The position numbers were made by a program, and so were the translations under genes. Positions 27,918 to 39,223 of a stretch of DNA of 42,500 nt are shown here, piece by piece. The stretch lies in contig CM022674.1 of the NCBI GenBank assembly GCA_012295275.1, positions 4,486,436-4,528,935 of the forward strand. The letters are read 5' to 3'. The stretch's first letter is position 1, and every line of letters begins with the position of its first letter. Below the pieces are notes generated by a model, which was not told the DNA's origin, did no database searches, and saw only the letters and a list, made by a program, of their open reading frames with translations. This DNA comes from Chrysomallon squamiferum. Its lineage: Eukaryota; Mollusca; Gastropoda; Neomphalida; Peltospiridae.

Positions 27918-27970
27918 CCTCGGTTGCTCGGATGACTAAATTTGGAGTCAGTCAACCGTGGCAAATACTG
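27918..27970 (+). promoter_or_regulatory. Conserved promoter-proximal block upstream of copy 8
   Basis: CTCGGTTGCTCGGATGACTA starts about 190 bp before the copy 8 ATG and matches the block upstream of copy 3. The stretch CCGTGGCAAATACTGAAACA that follows is also shared. No TGACGTCA is present. Confidence 0.4.
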
Positions 27971-28106
27971 AAACATTTACTTGTTTCTATCAGTAATAAG
28001 ATATTTACTTGTTTCATTTTTTTTTTTTTTTTTTTTTTTTATTGTGGAATTAACACATTTACATATTACTAGTTTCTTTTTGATTAGGCGAATTCAACAA
28101 TTCAAG

Positions 28107-28792
28107 ATGTCTGCTATAGCATTACTCCCTTTGATGATGTCATCATTCCAAACTGTGCAATCATATACTATTATCCAAAATGCGATGGGTCAGTAATTTT
28201 AAGTTTGTTGAATATACAATAAAAGAGGAAAATTACTAAAAACCTAACAGAAAAAGGAAACAATAACAAATAAATAAATAAGAAGAAACGAAAAAGATAT
28301 AAAAAAGACAAAAAAAAAAAGCCAAGACATCCACAACAATAACAACAACAGTAATAGTAAAAATAATGATGATGATAATGATAATAATAATAATAAGTAA
28401 TAATGATAATAATAATAATAATTAATATTATTATTATGAAATACTACTACTACTATACATTATAACAATAATAATATGAAGAAAAACAACAAGTTGTTGT
28501 AGTAGTAGTAGTAGTAATTCTAGCAACGAGGGCAGCACATCAGATGTAGAAAGGGACAGACAGACATATAGATCCGACCCATATATTTATTTATTTCAGC
28601 AAGCAAAGCTTATTGGGATAACGACACACACAAGTGTGTGACTGAGTGGGGCAACTTTTCAGCAGGCAGAGTAGTCCATGTATACAAGTTCCATGGTAAA
28701 GCTTATCTTATCTGTAAATATGGTGAACTCAGATTTGATATGAATAGTTCCTGTAAGTATTTTCAGGAAATGTTTCTCTGTAGATATTTCAG

Positions 28793-28836
<44 letters not shown>

Positions 28837-29948
28837 CAAACAAACAAAGAAGGAGAGGACATTGTTAGACATACTGTTAGATTCTCCCAACAGTCAGTCC
28901 CTATCATACGATATCAAAATATCCATCTGATATCATACAGTCTAAATATCAGACACACATCGATAACTCACAGTACCTGATTAAAAGTCATCACATCACA
29001 ACAGCTGACAAAAATCACAAAGTATCAGTAGTTTAAAGACGTCTTCAGACTTTTTTTTTATATCTGACAGACCTCATCAGCAACTGACAACAGACATGTT
29101 CTAATCTAAACACGTCACAGATGTCATTAAGTTCTACTAGTCAACAAACATTATATTTTTCTATAGCTAATAGATAAACATGTTTTAACAAGCTAAAACG
29201 AGATGACAAAGATAAATAACTGAGAGACATCAGAAAGCTAACATAAAATCGAATATCAGTAGTAAAAAAAACACCGTCAAATTTCTTTAGAGAAAACTGT
29301 TAAAAGATAAAATAAGGCTCAGTACAGTTTAGATATAATCCCAAGCAACTGACAAAGGTAACTAAACGTGATTAGAATAAGCTATGTTTTCTTTAATAAG
29401 CACACTGTGAACCAGTAGCTACAGTGGTGTCAATTTTACTTTAGCAATGCATGAAGACTGGCACTGTCAGAAATTCTAATCATTGCTGTCAACTCTCTTT
29501 TAAGATCGTAAAGAGACAATTATTTCTTCTTCTCCTGTAAAAGATAAATTTGCCTGTGCCATATGCAATAATTTAACGTATATTTTTAATACTAACTAAC
29601 CCTTTGGTTCAGTCTATCTATGAACGAATGTAATATGTATGTATGTATGAACGAACGAATGTATAGTGTGTGTGTACTCTAACAATAACTGCATATGAAA
29701 ATCTTTCACAGATGTCAAAATGTATGGAGCTAGTATACCAGCTGGTGGCAACCAAACATTAACTAACTGTGGAGTGATAAGTTACAGAATCATTACAGAC
29801 AGGCCAAACGATAGAGAAACTTTATCGATAAAGTTTCAAGTGGATATGGATGAGAGATCCTCTCGTAAGTAATTTCGTTTCCTGATTAACAAAAAAAAAA
29901 GAAGAAAAGTCTAGATATTATTGTTTTACTTGCTATAGTAACAATAAC

Positions 29949-29991
<43 letters not shown>

Positions 29992-30020
29992 GTAATAATA
30001 ATAATAACAATAATAATAAC

Positions 30021-30055
<35 letters not shown>

Positions 30056-31130
30056 TAATAATAATAACAATAATAATAATAATACTTTTCTTTTCTTCTT
30101 CTTCTTCTTATTATTATTATTTTCATAATTTTAGTGATAGTGACAATGATGACGCTAATGACTTAGTAGTATTGTTACTTTTAGGAGAGTTGGTACTGCT
30201 ATTACTTATATTAATAAAAATGATAATCAGAAAAAACGATAAAACAAACGGGTAATGTTTTTTTTTTTATTTTTTTATTAAAGCTACGGTGTGCATAATT
30301 AAAGAATTTAAATCTTGCTCGAACGTAGGCGAAACAAGACACGACATAAAATGTACTCTTTTTCGTTGTACTGAGCTAGGAGAGTTTAAGTATTTTAGAC
30401 AAGGTAACAATAATTATTGTACTAATTGTTTTCAAATATATTTTAGATGCCGTAAAATACACACCGGGAGTTTGAGAGATAGCATATAAGTACTCTGTAT
30501 AAGATTATATCGAGTGTTGATAGGTTTCTGTTCCATACTGCTTCACCAACCACCAATTGACAAGTCGCATGATTGTGTTAACTAAGACCATTATAAAATT
30601 ATCATGGCGTACGTTTCAAAATAACCACAAGATTAATGGTAGAGAAGTAGGAACTATGTGACTATTTTATCCTTTTCTCCGGAGTTACGAGACATTCTAA
30701 AACACAATGTATTTTTCGAACTTTCTCCTCAAAATTAAAAAAATCTTGCTTATACGCCAACACATAGCCTAAGATTAGAACCAACGACGATCAAGATAAA
30801 ACCATTTCTGTGGTGGACAACAAATGCAGCATTTTCTTATCATTTTTATATAAAGATGAGAGTACTCTTTCTGAAGAACTGTTAACCCGCACATTTTAAA
30901 TTGTTCCTTGTATTCATTATTTTCTTGGTGATTATGAATTACATTTAGACAGTATAAATAATCATATGACGTGTTTTATCTTTTTTATTTCTCTTATTTT
31001 ATTGATTTCAGATTGCGAAGACTTGGGGAAGTGTTACCTTCAAAAAACGACATTTATTTATGTGGTTGTAAATGCTCGTCTTAGGTGTCATTGTGGAACC
31101 GACGCTAAAATTAAATGTGATAGGACGTGA
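28107..31130 (+). CDS. Copy 8: secreted cysteine-rich family protein, five exons
   Basis: Exons are 28107-28188, 28600-28752, 29712-29864, 30284-30403 and 31012-31130 (TGA); all introns are GT-AG and phase 1. The start follows the family leader AACAATTCAAGATG. The product is 208 residues with 12 cysteines. The signal peptide is MSAIALLPLMMSSFQTVQS. Exon 2 (29-78) has KCVTEWGNF (C40), C66 and NFS, NDT and NSS sequons; exon 3 (80-129) has NQT, C98 and FQVDMDE near its end; exon 4 has C133, C141, C153 and C158 (FRC). Exon 5 has C171, C177, CHC (195, 197) and C205, but the GWxWW motif is replaced by YVVVNA. AATAAA follows 136 bp past the stop. It is the inverted partner of copy 3. Secretion is inferred and the activity unknown. 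Confidence 0.85.
28797..28834 (+). repeat. (CA)n microsatellite in intron 2 of copy 8
   Basis: About 19 CA units, 45 bp after the exon 2 donor. The matching place in copy 3 has (AT)n (9467-9521). Confidence 0.9.
29940..30122 (+). repeat. (AAT)n tract in intron 3 of copy 8
   Basis: AAT repeats with AAC and AGT interruptions, then TTC/TTA units, starting about 75 bp after the exon 3 donor. Same place and strand as in the other copies. Confidence 0.9.
30670..30905 (-). other. Conserved intron 4 block, copies 3, 8 and 11
   Basis: In reverse complement, this segment aligns with about 7660-7905 (copy 3) and 41545-41760 (copy 11): AATTTAAAATGTGCGGGTTA, ACAGAAATGGTTTT, TTGTTGGTTCT and TATGTGTTGGCGTATA are shared. 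It is better preserved than the nearby exons. No function is evident. Confidence 0.6.
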
Positions 31131-31265
31131 TGTTTGTTGTGTCGAAATACATATCCGTAAAACAAAATATTTGATTAATGAATATATTGTAATACATTAT
31201 GTTGAGCTGTTGTATAATTGTGTTTACCTGTAGAAAGAAAAGATAATATGTGATATTCCATTTTT

Positions 31266-31271
31266 AATAAA
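31266..31271 (+). terminator. Poly(A) signal AATAAA, copy 8
   Basis: AATAAA 136 bp past the copy 8 stop, inside a 3' segment (TTTACCTGTAGAAAG to TTTTTAATAAACATACACAG) conserved in copy 11 as AATAAG and in part after copy 3. Confidence 0.6.
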
Positions 31272-32430
31272 CATACACAGAGACAGAAGTCACAGAAACA
31301 GATAAGCACACACTCGCACATATGGATACACAAACTAGCACTTCAATTTATCTTGTGTATATATATATATATACTCTAGTTATATACTCTAGTTACTGGT
31401 ATCAACAGTTGTAAATATCCTACAATTTTCCACATATTAATATGTATCATACTCGAGAAAAGAAGACAGTAAATCAGGGAAAATAAGAAATCAAGTAACT
31501 GTCGATTTTTAGGTTGATTAAAGATGTGGTAAATTTTAGCAGTTATAAGGGCAGTTCCAAGACTCACAGGACTCTAGAGGGAAAAGTAAATTTTCGTTAT
31601 TTCATTAAACAAAGATCGAAAATCTATTCACTGAACTGACAATTGTACATGGGAACTACTATGATCACTTTAATTATTTTCGAGCAGTGACCATAAATGC
31701 AGCTTTTTCGAAATGAATCCATATTTGCTTCCATAAATAAATTCATAGTCAGATGATTAGATGCAGGTAGAATCAATCGATGGATCTTCTAACAAGTAAG
31801 TAGATGGATCCAGTATGCAACAGTTACGCCTATGGATCTAGAAATGCGACAGTTAATCAGATGGACTTACTGTCAGATTCAGCAGTTGGACATAGTGAAA
31901 TAAATCAGCAAAGTAAAAAAGTAAAGTTTTCCAGACTGTTTCTAAGAGGATCTATTTCACTGATGCACTTTCAATACAATGCCAAGATGTAAGAATTTTC
32001 AAATTATTTCATTACAGTTACTAATACAGATTGCTTGATTTCTGAGTTAGTTATTAAGAAGCCATTTTGAAAACAATTTCCTGATAAAAAAAATAATAAT
32101 AAATAAATAAATAAATAAATAAATATTAAAACCAAACAAACAAGTAAATAAACTGCTCTAACTTATATTTGGATTAATTAATTGTATTAAAATTACGCGT
32201 AATATTTTATTCATTAATGTAAATTAAAAATACTCTTTGTATCTCGTATATATAATACACCATTTAACACACACATTTTCAAAGAGTGGTTTCCTGTAAG
32301 GTTTTCCCCTGTGTTTGTTTGATGATTTGGTTTCTTGAGTAGAACGTGGCTTGTGCTAGACACGAGTTTATCCTGCAAATGTGTTCTAGAAATGATTCTA
32401 TGTTGTCCGTCCATGTTAAGGAAACAGCGA

Positions 32431-32469
<39 letters not shown>

Positions 32470-32557
32470 AATAAAATAAAAAGAGAAACATGGACATGTG
32501 TTTCTCTACTATCTCTGTGTATGTATCTAAACATCCATCCATCCATCTATATATATA

Positions 32558-32592
<35 letters not shown>

Positions 32593-33523
32593 CTAAGAAA
32601 TGTGTATGAAAGATCAACATATTAAAATAACAGCTATAAAATATTAAAAAAGAAATACTAATAATTATAATTAAACATTTTAAAATGGTGATATCTGGGT
32701 ATTTATATTAAAACTGCATCAATGAATTAAATGCTTTTAGAAACAGCTAAGAATATCGTGCCCTTTTCTTCTTTGTTTTGATGACCTATTTAATTATTTC
32801 CACTGGTCCAACTGCTTAATCTTATACAATGTTCATCTACTTGCTTGTTACATGTTCCAGCTATTTATTAAGCAGATATCGTCAGTTGCATAGCTCTGAT
32901 TAAGTCTAAGAACAGTTTGAACTTGATGTCATTTTAAAGCTGTAAAAACGTGATGATGTTTATCAGCTTCTGAAACTTGATGACATTTGTTTCTGTTCAA
33001 ACGTTAATACTTTCAGATAGTTTTTTTAATTGATTTGTTTTCATTTTATTTATTATTTATTTATTTATTTATTTATATTCACACGAAACTCGCCTTAAAT
33101 TGACCGCTTTAAGCTTAAAAGATACGCTTAAGAGTCGGTCAGGGCATATTTTCCCCGTAAAAAAAGACTTTACGAATGGTTAAACAGAACCACAATTATT
33201 TACTTATATCGACATTTAAAGACGTAGTGTTTACTTATCATAATTATTAATATATATCTCTTAGCATATGTCGTTGTTTTATATTTTCTCTGTTTTATTA
33301 GTAGAACTTTATGGAAATCTGGATCTTGTTCGCCGTCTACAAATTACATATACACGAAAATTACTACTCTAATAAGATTATCTAAAGTTAGCACATAGAA
33401 AATAAAAAAAAATATCTACCGAACACACCTTCATGGAGATTTGGGTTTCGGTACCGAAACGAAAACAAAATTATCTAGCCTGCTCACAGCATTTACATAG
33501 AAATAATTCAAGAAAATACTTAC
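31272..33523. other. Intergenic between copy 8 and the copy 9 fragments
   Basis: 31280-31375 continues the 3' flank shared with copy 11. 31760-31990 has weak ~25-bp repetition around ATGGATC. (AAAT)n tracts lie at 32098-32125 and 32428-32480, and TA repeats at 32550-32590. 32640-32780 resembles 2070-2180 (3' flank type). 32900-33010 resembles intron 2 of copies 5 and 6 (ACTTGATGTCATTTTAA). No exon is recognised and no gene is supported. Confidence 0.5.
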
Positions 33524-33618
33524 AGGATGCGTTAATATTAGGTATAAGGCCATAACGTCCAAACATAAGTTGGTAAGAAGTAACAAAGATCGATATACAC
33601 AGGACTCAGATGATAGGC
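33524..33618 (-). pseudogene. Copy 9 fragment: 3' part of an exon 2
   Basis: The minus strand ends in GLIPNINAS, then T and GTAAGTATTTTCTTGA, matching the 3' end of copy 5 exon 2 (GLIPNTEKS) and its donor. Frame and donor are intact, but the 5' part, with the first cysteine and the acceptor, is gone. Similarity stops at about 33618, where a piece of intron 4 in the other orientation begins. Confidence 0.65.
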
Positions 33619-33684
33619 ACTGTTGGCGCAGCAGGTATTCAGAAGCCAGTGCAAAACTTAGGATATCGCCTTATAAATGAAGTA
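33618..33684 (-). repeat. Inverted copy of window positions 4-67 (intron 4 fragment)
   Basis: The reverse complement is TTCATTTATAAGGCGATATC through CTGCGCCAACAGT, identical by eye to the left edge of the window, the intron 4 of copy 1. It abuts the broken exon 2. Confidence 0.85.
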
Positions 33685-34035
33685 TAGCTCAGATCCTACA
33701 TTTTCACAGTAAAAAGTGCGGTCATATGACACACGCAGTTCTAGCAGTTAGCGTTGCTATCATTATTCAGATTTGCTATGTTACTTAGTATTTTTTTTTA
33801 CTTCGGATTATATTCAACGCCAGGTTTGTAAAGATATGAAGAACGTGAAGTACACTGTAGTGAGTACCAAACTTGAGCTAGCCTTATAAGTGATATATAG
33901 AAGTTTAGATAAAAGAAATCCTTCATTTTAAATGAAAACTATAAGATCTGGTAGTACAACGAAACGCTATATAATGTGATATATACAGTATTTATCAAAT
34001 ATTTTAAAACGACTGCTAAAGATTATGGTTCTTAC

Positions 34036-34116
34036 CTCGAAATTCCTTCTCAAGACAACGGTAATAGCTGCATCCTACATATATATTTTCATATAATTTT
34101 ATGCAGTAATTAGAGT
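34036..34116 (-). pseudogene. Copy 9 fragment: shortened exon 4
   Basis: After TTTTAGAG the minus strand encodes NYCIKLYENIYVGCSYYRCL and ends in G-GTAAGA, in phase 1 as expected. It keeps three of the four exon 4 cysteines and the RC motif but is 81 bp against 117-120 elsewhere, lacking about 12 codons with the second cysteine. It lies 5' of the exon 2 fragment on the minus strand, which is the wrong order for one gene. Confidence 0.6.
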
Positions 34117-34129
34117 CTCTAAAATAAAT

Positions 34130-34132
34130 TAA

Positions 34133-34167
<35 letters not shown>

Positions 34168-34565
34168 ACTGTTGTCACGAAAGGTTGAGTGGAGAGGCGG
34201 TTGAACAGCAGATAATTCATTTAAAATGAAATCAAAAGAGAACAATTTGAAACAAACAGCTATTGAATGTAATTATCATATTCAGAATGATGACCCTCAT
34301 CATCATCACTTTTATAATCATCATGACGATTCCTCTTCTTCTTCTTATTGTTGTTGTTGTTGTTGTTGTTAATGTTGAATTATTTTCGAAATTTTCTGAC
34401 ATATTTAGTAATAAAAGAAATATGTCTGCACATATGACATGTATTTGAAGGTACACAGAATATTTATATATACAGTAGTATTTAAATTACTTTGTCACAT
34501 CATGTTAAATTTTTTTATTTATTCTGATAATATAAATATATTTTATTTTACAGTACACATTTCAG

Positions 34566-34642
<77 letters not shown>

Positions 34643-34690
34643 AAAATGGTTGCTCTATACTTATACTTAACGCAATTACATATATCAGGA
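34130..34690. other. Repeat-rich DNA right of the exon 4 fragment
   Basis: (AAAT)n at 34128-34167, TTC/TTG repeats at 34335-34372, (GA)n at 34570-34641. No exon 3 is found where it would be expected. Confidence 0.6.
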
Positions 34691-34692
34691 AT

Positions 34693-35190
34693 TTGGAACG
34701 TCGTTTGCAACATGTTCGAGTCTATTCTAATCAGAGCCTAATCAGATCTATATCAGAGAACAGACTAAATATTCACAAACATACGTGTCAGTTAGTGACT
34801 GGACTTTGTTGTCCGTCTTGGGACCATCCAATATTCGTTCCTAAATATGCGTGGGTTTACATTTTACTGACGTCACAAACTAATTTAAATGCTACAATAT
34901 CTAAATGTATTTCGTCTATCTTCAGTTTTATATCGTGTGTGAATTCATTGTCAAATATGTTTGGATTTTTCAGAGCATTATCAAACGTATTTATGAAAAC
35001 AGAATAAACAGAAACACACATTTCGGTTACATCAAAAAAATCATTTAAATATTTCAATTTGCTATTTCTGTCGGATATGCATATCGTTCGTGTAAACATA
35101 TTGTCAAACATTTGATTCTCTTTGCAGTATATTTTTAAATGTTTAATACATACATGGTGCTTTTCGGAAAACATCTGGCACATCACATGT
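34693..35190. other. Low-repeat island with long open frames on both strands
   Basis: About 500 bp without microsatellites. The minus strand is open for 109 codons (35186-34857, starting MMCQMFSEKHHVC) and the plus strand for 104 codons (34693-35007). Neither resembles the family or any domain I know. A segment with ATATCGT, GTGTRAA and ATTGTCAAA recurs at about 34930 and 35086, so the island may be an old tandem repeat. Not supported as a gene. Confidence 0.25.
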
Positions 35191-35262
35191 TTATAGTAAG
35201 TTTTATCTTTACATATTTATTTACTTACTTTTACTAAGTGATTTTATCACTTTAATTATACT

Positions 35263-35279
35263 TATTATTATTATTATAC

Positions 35280-35371
<92 letters not shown>
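35263..35371 (+). repeat. (ATT)n microsatellite
   Basis: About 35 ATT units with one CTT break, upstream of copy 10. 35390-35760 to its right holds degenerate GTTACATGTTTCTACTAGTA units, the reverse of those upstream of copies 5 and 6. Confidence 0.9.
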
Positions 35372-35796
35372 TATTTGTTACTCGTTACCACTGCTGTAGA
35401 TATATGTAGTTTCTAAACTAGTATTACAGATCTACTTGTTATATGTTTCCACTAATATTAACATATTTACTTGTTACAGTTTAAATTAGTATTAACGTAT
35501 TTACTTGTAGCATGTTTATATAACCATTAACACACTTACTTGTTATTTGTTTCTACTAATACTGACGTATTTACTTTTTACGTGTTTCTACTGGTATTAA
35601 CATGTTTACTTGTTACATGTTCTCATTCAATTATTTGTCATTCTGTTTTTGTTGTTAATAATTTACAATATTAACATATGTTATTGTTAGATATTTCTAT
35701 TATTAACATATTTACCTGCTACATTGTTTTACTAGTAGAAACATTTTTATGCAACATGATATTTTATGAATCATACATTTTCTTGTTATCTGACAG

Positions 35797-35804
35797 TGAC
35801 GTCA
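35797..35804. promoter_or_regulatory. CRE-like palindrome TGACGTCA upstream of copy 10
   Basis: Exact palindrome about 147 bp before the copy 10 ATG. GTTGCTATGG at 35836-35845 follows 31 bp later; that element loosely resembles half of an RFX X-box, which is a guess. Confidence 0.55.
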
Positions 35805-35950
35805 CTATCCGAGTATTCGTAGTATATTTACCGTGGTTGCTATGGTTATTGTCGTCTCTGAATTTATTATGTTTACTGTGTACTATTCGATTTCCTGAGC
35901 TGGTCGTTATTATTTATCTTTTCGATTAATGATTTTTTAAAGAATTCAAG

Positions 35951-36211
35951 ATGTATGCCTTGACTTTACTGCTAGTCATAACGTCATCATTTCAACCAGT
36001 ACAGGCAACTGTAATAGCCCAGAAACTAGAAGGTCAGTCTTCGTGTTTTTGTGTCAGCGATGATTTTTATTCTCAATATTATTTTACTGTTGTTGAATAT
36101 ATATTCACAGATATAATAATAATAATAATAACAATAATAATAATAATAATCATAATCATAATAATAACAGTGATGATCATGATGATGATAATCATTATAA
36201 TAATAATAATG

Positions 36212-36279
<68 letters not shown>

Positions 36280-37198
36280 TCAGTAGTAGTAGTGATAGCA
36301 GCAGCAGCTGATGTTCCAGTAGTAGTAGTAGCAGTAGAAGTGGCAGTACTATATTTTCACTGTTTATGATGAGATGATGATAATGATGCTGATGATGATA
36401 ATCTTAATGAGAATAGCAACGGCAACAAAAGCAGTAAAAATAACAAGAACATACATAGATACATACATATATATATATATATACACACACATATATATTC
36501 ATACATACATCAAATCTGCACACCGACATACATACATACTTATACATATACATATGCAGACAAACACATATACAGTGCGACACACATACACACTACACAT
36601 ATGCATACAAAGGGTGACAGAGAAACAGTCAGAAACGTACATCTATATATCTATATGTTTTAGTTGTTAAAGCCGTTTTCGATAATCGTTCCCGTCGTTG
36701 TCACACACAGTTTGGAACGTTTTCTGTCGGTGAATTCATCCACTCATTCGATTTTTGGGGGGTAACGTGGATTGTGTGCGGAAACAATGGTGTCAAGACA
36801 GATACGACTAAATCCTGTAAGTGCCATCATAGAGATATTTGACGTTTGATAAGAAAAAGAAAGAAAGAAAGAAGAAAGAAAGAAAGAAAGAAAGGTTTTT
36901 AAATAAACGAGAAAAACAAAATCAACAACAACGAATTAGTGAATGATTTTCAGAAAGAAAGAAACAAGAAAGAAGGAAGGAAAGAAAGAAGGAAGGAAAA
37001 ACAAAATATCAAAGTTCAGCAGGTGATAGACATTATCTGGTTACAACATGACAAACATCATCAAGTCCAAACAGCTATATATGACGTCATTAAGTCTAAA
37101 TATATGACGTCATAAAGTCTAAAATATGTGACGTCATTAAGTCTAAATATATGACGTCATAAAGTCTAAACATATCACACACATCATCAAGCTGAAAC

Positions 37199-37291
<93 letters not shown>

Positions 37292-37625
37292 GATATACAT
37301 ATATCTGCTATCCTTTTTCCCTTTCTCTCATTCGTTCCCATTCTTCCTATGTGTTTATACAGGATTTTGAGGTTCAGATAAAATAACAGCTAACAAGGTA
37401 TTCAATCTAACAGCTGTTGCCTATTACAGACGCGTTGCTCTATGGTACACGAATTGCACCCACAGGGAAACGTACTAGGACTAAATGTGGTGTACTTAGG
37501 TACGATGTGATTATAGACGGACCAGATGTTGAGGCAAATCTACGAGTGTTCTTTACTATCGAAAAAATTGTGAGAGGGTCTCGTAAGTAATGTTAGCAAC
37601 AACAGCAACAATAACAACAACAACA

Positions 37626-37661
<36 letters not shown>

Positions 37662-38355
37662 TTGTTTATTATGATGATTATGTCGACAATAATGAATATG
37701 GTGCTAATAAAACTGATAATTATTCATACAAAACAATATTGTGTTAGTAATGATGATGATGATGGACATAATGTTGTGATAATCACATATTCAGTAGCTG
37801 TTTGTTTCTATTTTGATTCTATTCAAAATGACTTAATTGCTACTTCTTTTAGTATTGTACAATCCATTTTATATATTTATTTATTTGTTCGTTCGTTGTT
37901 TTGTTTTTTTTGTTTGTTTTTTGTTTGTTTTTATTTATTCATTTATTTATTTATATACTGACTTAGTTACTTAATTATATATCTATCTGTTTTCCTGATT
38001 ATTTATATACTTACTTACCTAAATACCTTTTTTTATTTCTTCTTCTTCTTTTTTTTTTTTTTTTTTGTTTTTTAGCTCTAAGCTGTGAAATTACGATCTT
38101 TAAGAGTTGTGCGAAAATACGTGAAATTGTGTCTATAGATTGTCGTCAAAGACGCTGTTCTGAGACAGGTTATCTTGTGAAAATATACGATGGTACGAAC
38201 CATTGTTAACAATAATACTAAGTAGCATTGCCAAAGGTAAATTCCATTAAGCCATTAAAACTTGAACAACTGTAAGAACTACAACAACATATAATGACGG
38301 ATATATATATATTATTACCTCTATTATTATCATCATTATCATCATCATCATCATC

Positions 38356-38389
<34 letters not shown>

Positions 38390-38882
38390 GTAGTAGTAGT
38401 AGTAGTAGTAGTAAAGCTAGTATTTAAGCTATACTCTCTTTATGAAACTACCCCCAGTTTTGCACATTTTTCTGAACCTTTGCTGCGCCAACAGCTCTTC
38501 AGAAACGACCCATTAACCAGTGGAATCGCGTTTGAAAAAATTAGTCACCAGTGCAGACTCCATTGTTTTTTATTTTTCAAAATTATGCTTGAATATTTGA
38601 ACACAAACGGCTGGTACAGAAGCAGAAGCGATTTGAGTATTTTGTGATGTTCTCCGTCGCTTTTCGGGCACTGAGTTTCACAGGAGGTCAAAAAGTTCAG
38701 GTTTGAAATTTCGCTTGTTAGACGACTCAAAGTTTTGAATAGGATGTTGTTACAACGTTCACTTTACATCATATCCGCCAGCATGTGCAGTACGTTCTAA
38801 CAACTGTGACAACAAAATCACTTCCAACGTAACTGTCTATCTGACACCAAAATGTATGGAATATTTTGTCCAAAATCGTCAG

Positions 38883-38925
<43 letters not shown>

Positions 38926-39118
38926 TTTATACCTGACGATTTAGTGTGAAATATTATTATCTATTTTTTATTCTTATTTATTCTTATTTTTGTTTTCGTT
39001 TATTTTAGGCTGTTATCACAATGGGTGTAGAAAACCGGGATATTATTACAACAGCGGCTGGTTTTGGTGGGAACGTAAATGCACATGTGTTGACGGAAAA
39101 GGTTTCCAATGTGCGTAG
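35951..39118 (+). CDS. Copy 10: secreted cysteine-rich family protein, five exons
   Basis: Exons are 35951-36032, 36664-36816, 37430-37582, 38076-38192 and 39009-39118 (TAG); all introns are GT-AG and phase 1. The start follows AGAATTCAAG. The product is 204 residues with 12 cysteines. The signal peptide is MYALTLLLVITSSFQPVQA. Exon 2 (29-78) has an NRS sequon, C40 in RCHTQFG and C66; exon 3 (80-129) has YGTRIAPTGKRTRTKCG with C98; exon 4 (131-168) has C133, C141, C152 and C157. Exon 5 (170-204) has C170, C175, GWFWW, CTC (193, 195) and C203. The frame is clean. AATAAA lies 41 bp past the stop. The C-terminal C..C..CxC..C spacing is loosely like von Willebrand C-type domains, but I cannot assign it. 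Intron 4 is the counterpart of window positions 1-552. Confidence 0.85.
36113..36290 (+). repeat. (AAT)n/(ATG)n tracts in intron 1 of copy 10
   Basis: AAT repeats with AAC, ATC and ATG interruptions, followed to 36350 by AGT and AGC units. Confidence 0.9.
37082..37159. promoter_or_regulatory. Four TGACGTCA palindromes in tandem, intron 2 of copy 10
   Basis: TGACGTCA occurs at 37082-37089, 37105-37112, 37129-37136 and 37152-37159, within a 23-24 bp unit (ATGACGTCATWAAGTCTAAA). Diverged units lie on both sides (ATCATCAAGTCCAAACAGCT; ATCATCAAGCTGAAACAG). It could be a bZIP-factor enhancer or simply a minisatellite. Confidence 0.5.
37201..37287 (+). repeat. (CT)n microsatellite in intron 2 of copy 10
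   Basis: About 43 CT units directly after the TGACGTCA array. Confidence 0.95.
37609..37662 (+). repeat. (AAC)n(AAT)n tract in intron 3 of copy 10
   Basis: Begins about 25 bp after the exon 3 donor, on the coding strand, as in all other copies. Confidence 0.9.
38345..38413 (+). repeat. (ATC)(ATT)(AGT) compound tract in intron 4 of copy 10
   Basis: Three trinucleotide runs in succession. A (TA)n tract follows at 38887-38922. Confidence 0.9.
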
Positions 39119-39158
39119 TCACAGTGAATATTTTGTAGAGAAACACACGCTGGTTAAA

Positions 39159-39164
39159 AATAAA
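39159..39164 (+). terminator. Poly(A) signal AATAAA, copy 10
   Basis: AATAAA 41 bp past the stop codon of copy 10, a usual distance. Confidence 0.55.
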
Positions 39165-39169
39165 ATTTC

Positions 39170-39191
39170 ATTGAAAACTGTTTTCTTTGTT

Positions 39192-39223
<32 letters not shown>

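Noticed and set aside
31376-31992. Two ~62-codon open frames after copy 8 (31567-31376 minus; 31804-31992 plus)
   Set aside because: No signal peptide, family motif, splice context or recognisable domain; the second overlaps weak tandem repetition.
32900-33523. An exon 3 belonging to copy 9 left of its exon 2 fragment
   Set aside because: Intron-2-like sequence is present, but no TKCG-type exon with an acceptor and GTAAGT donor could be found down to 32200.
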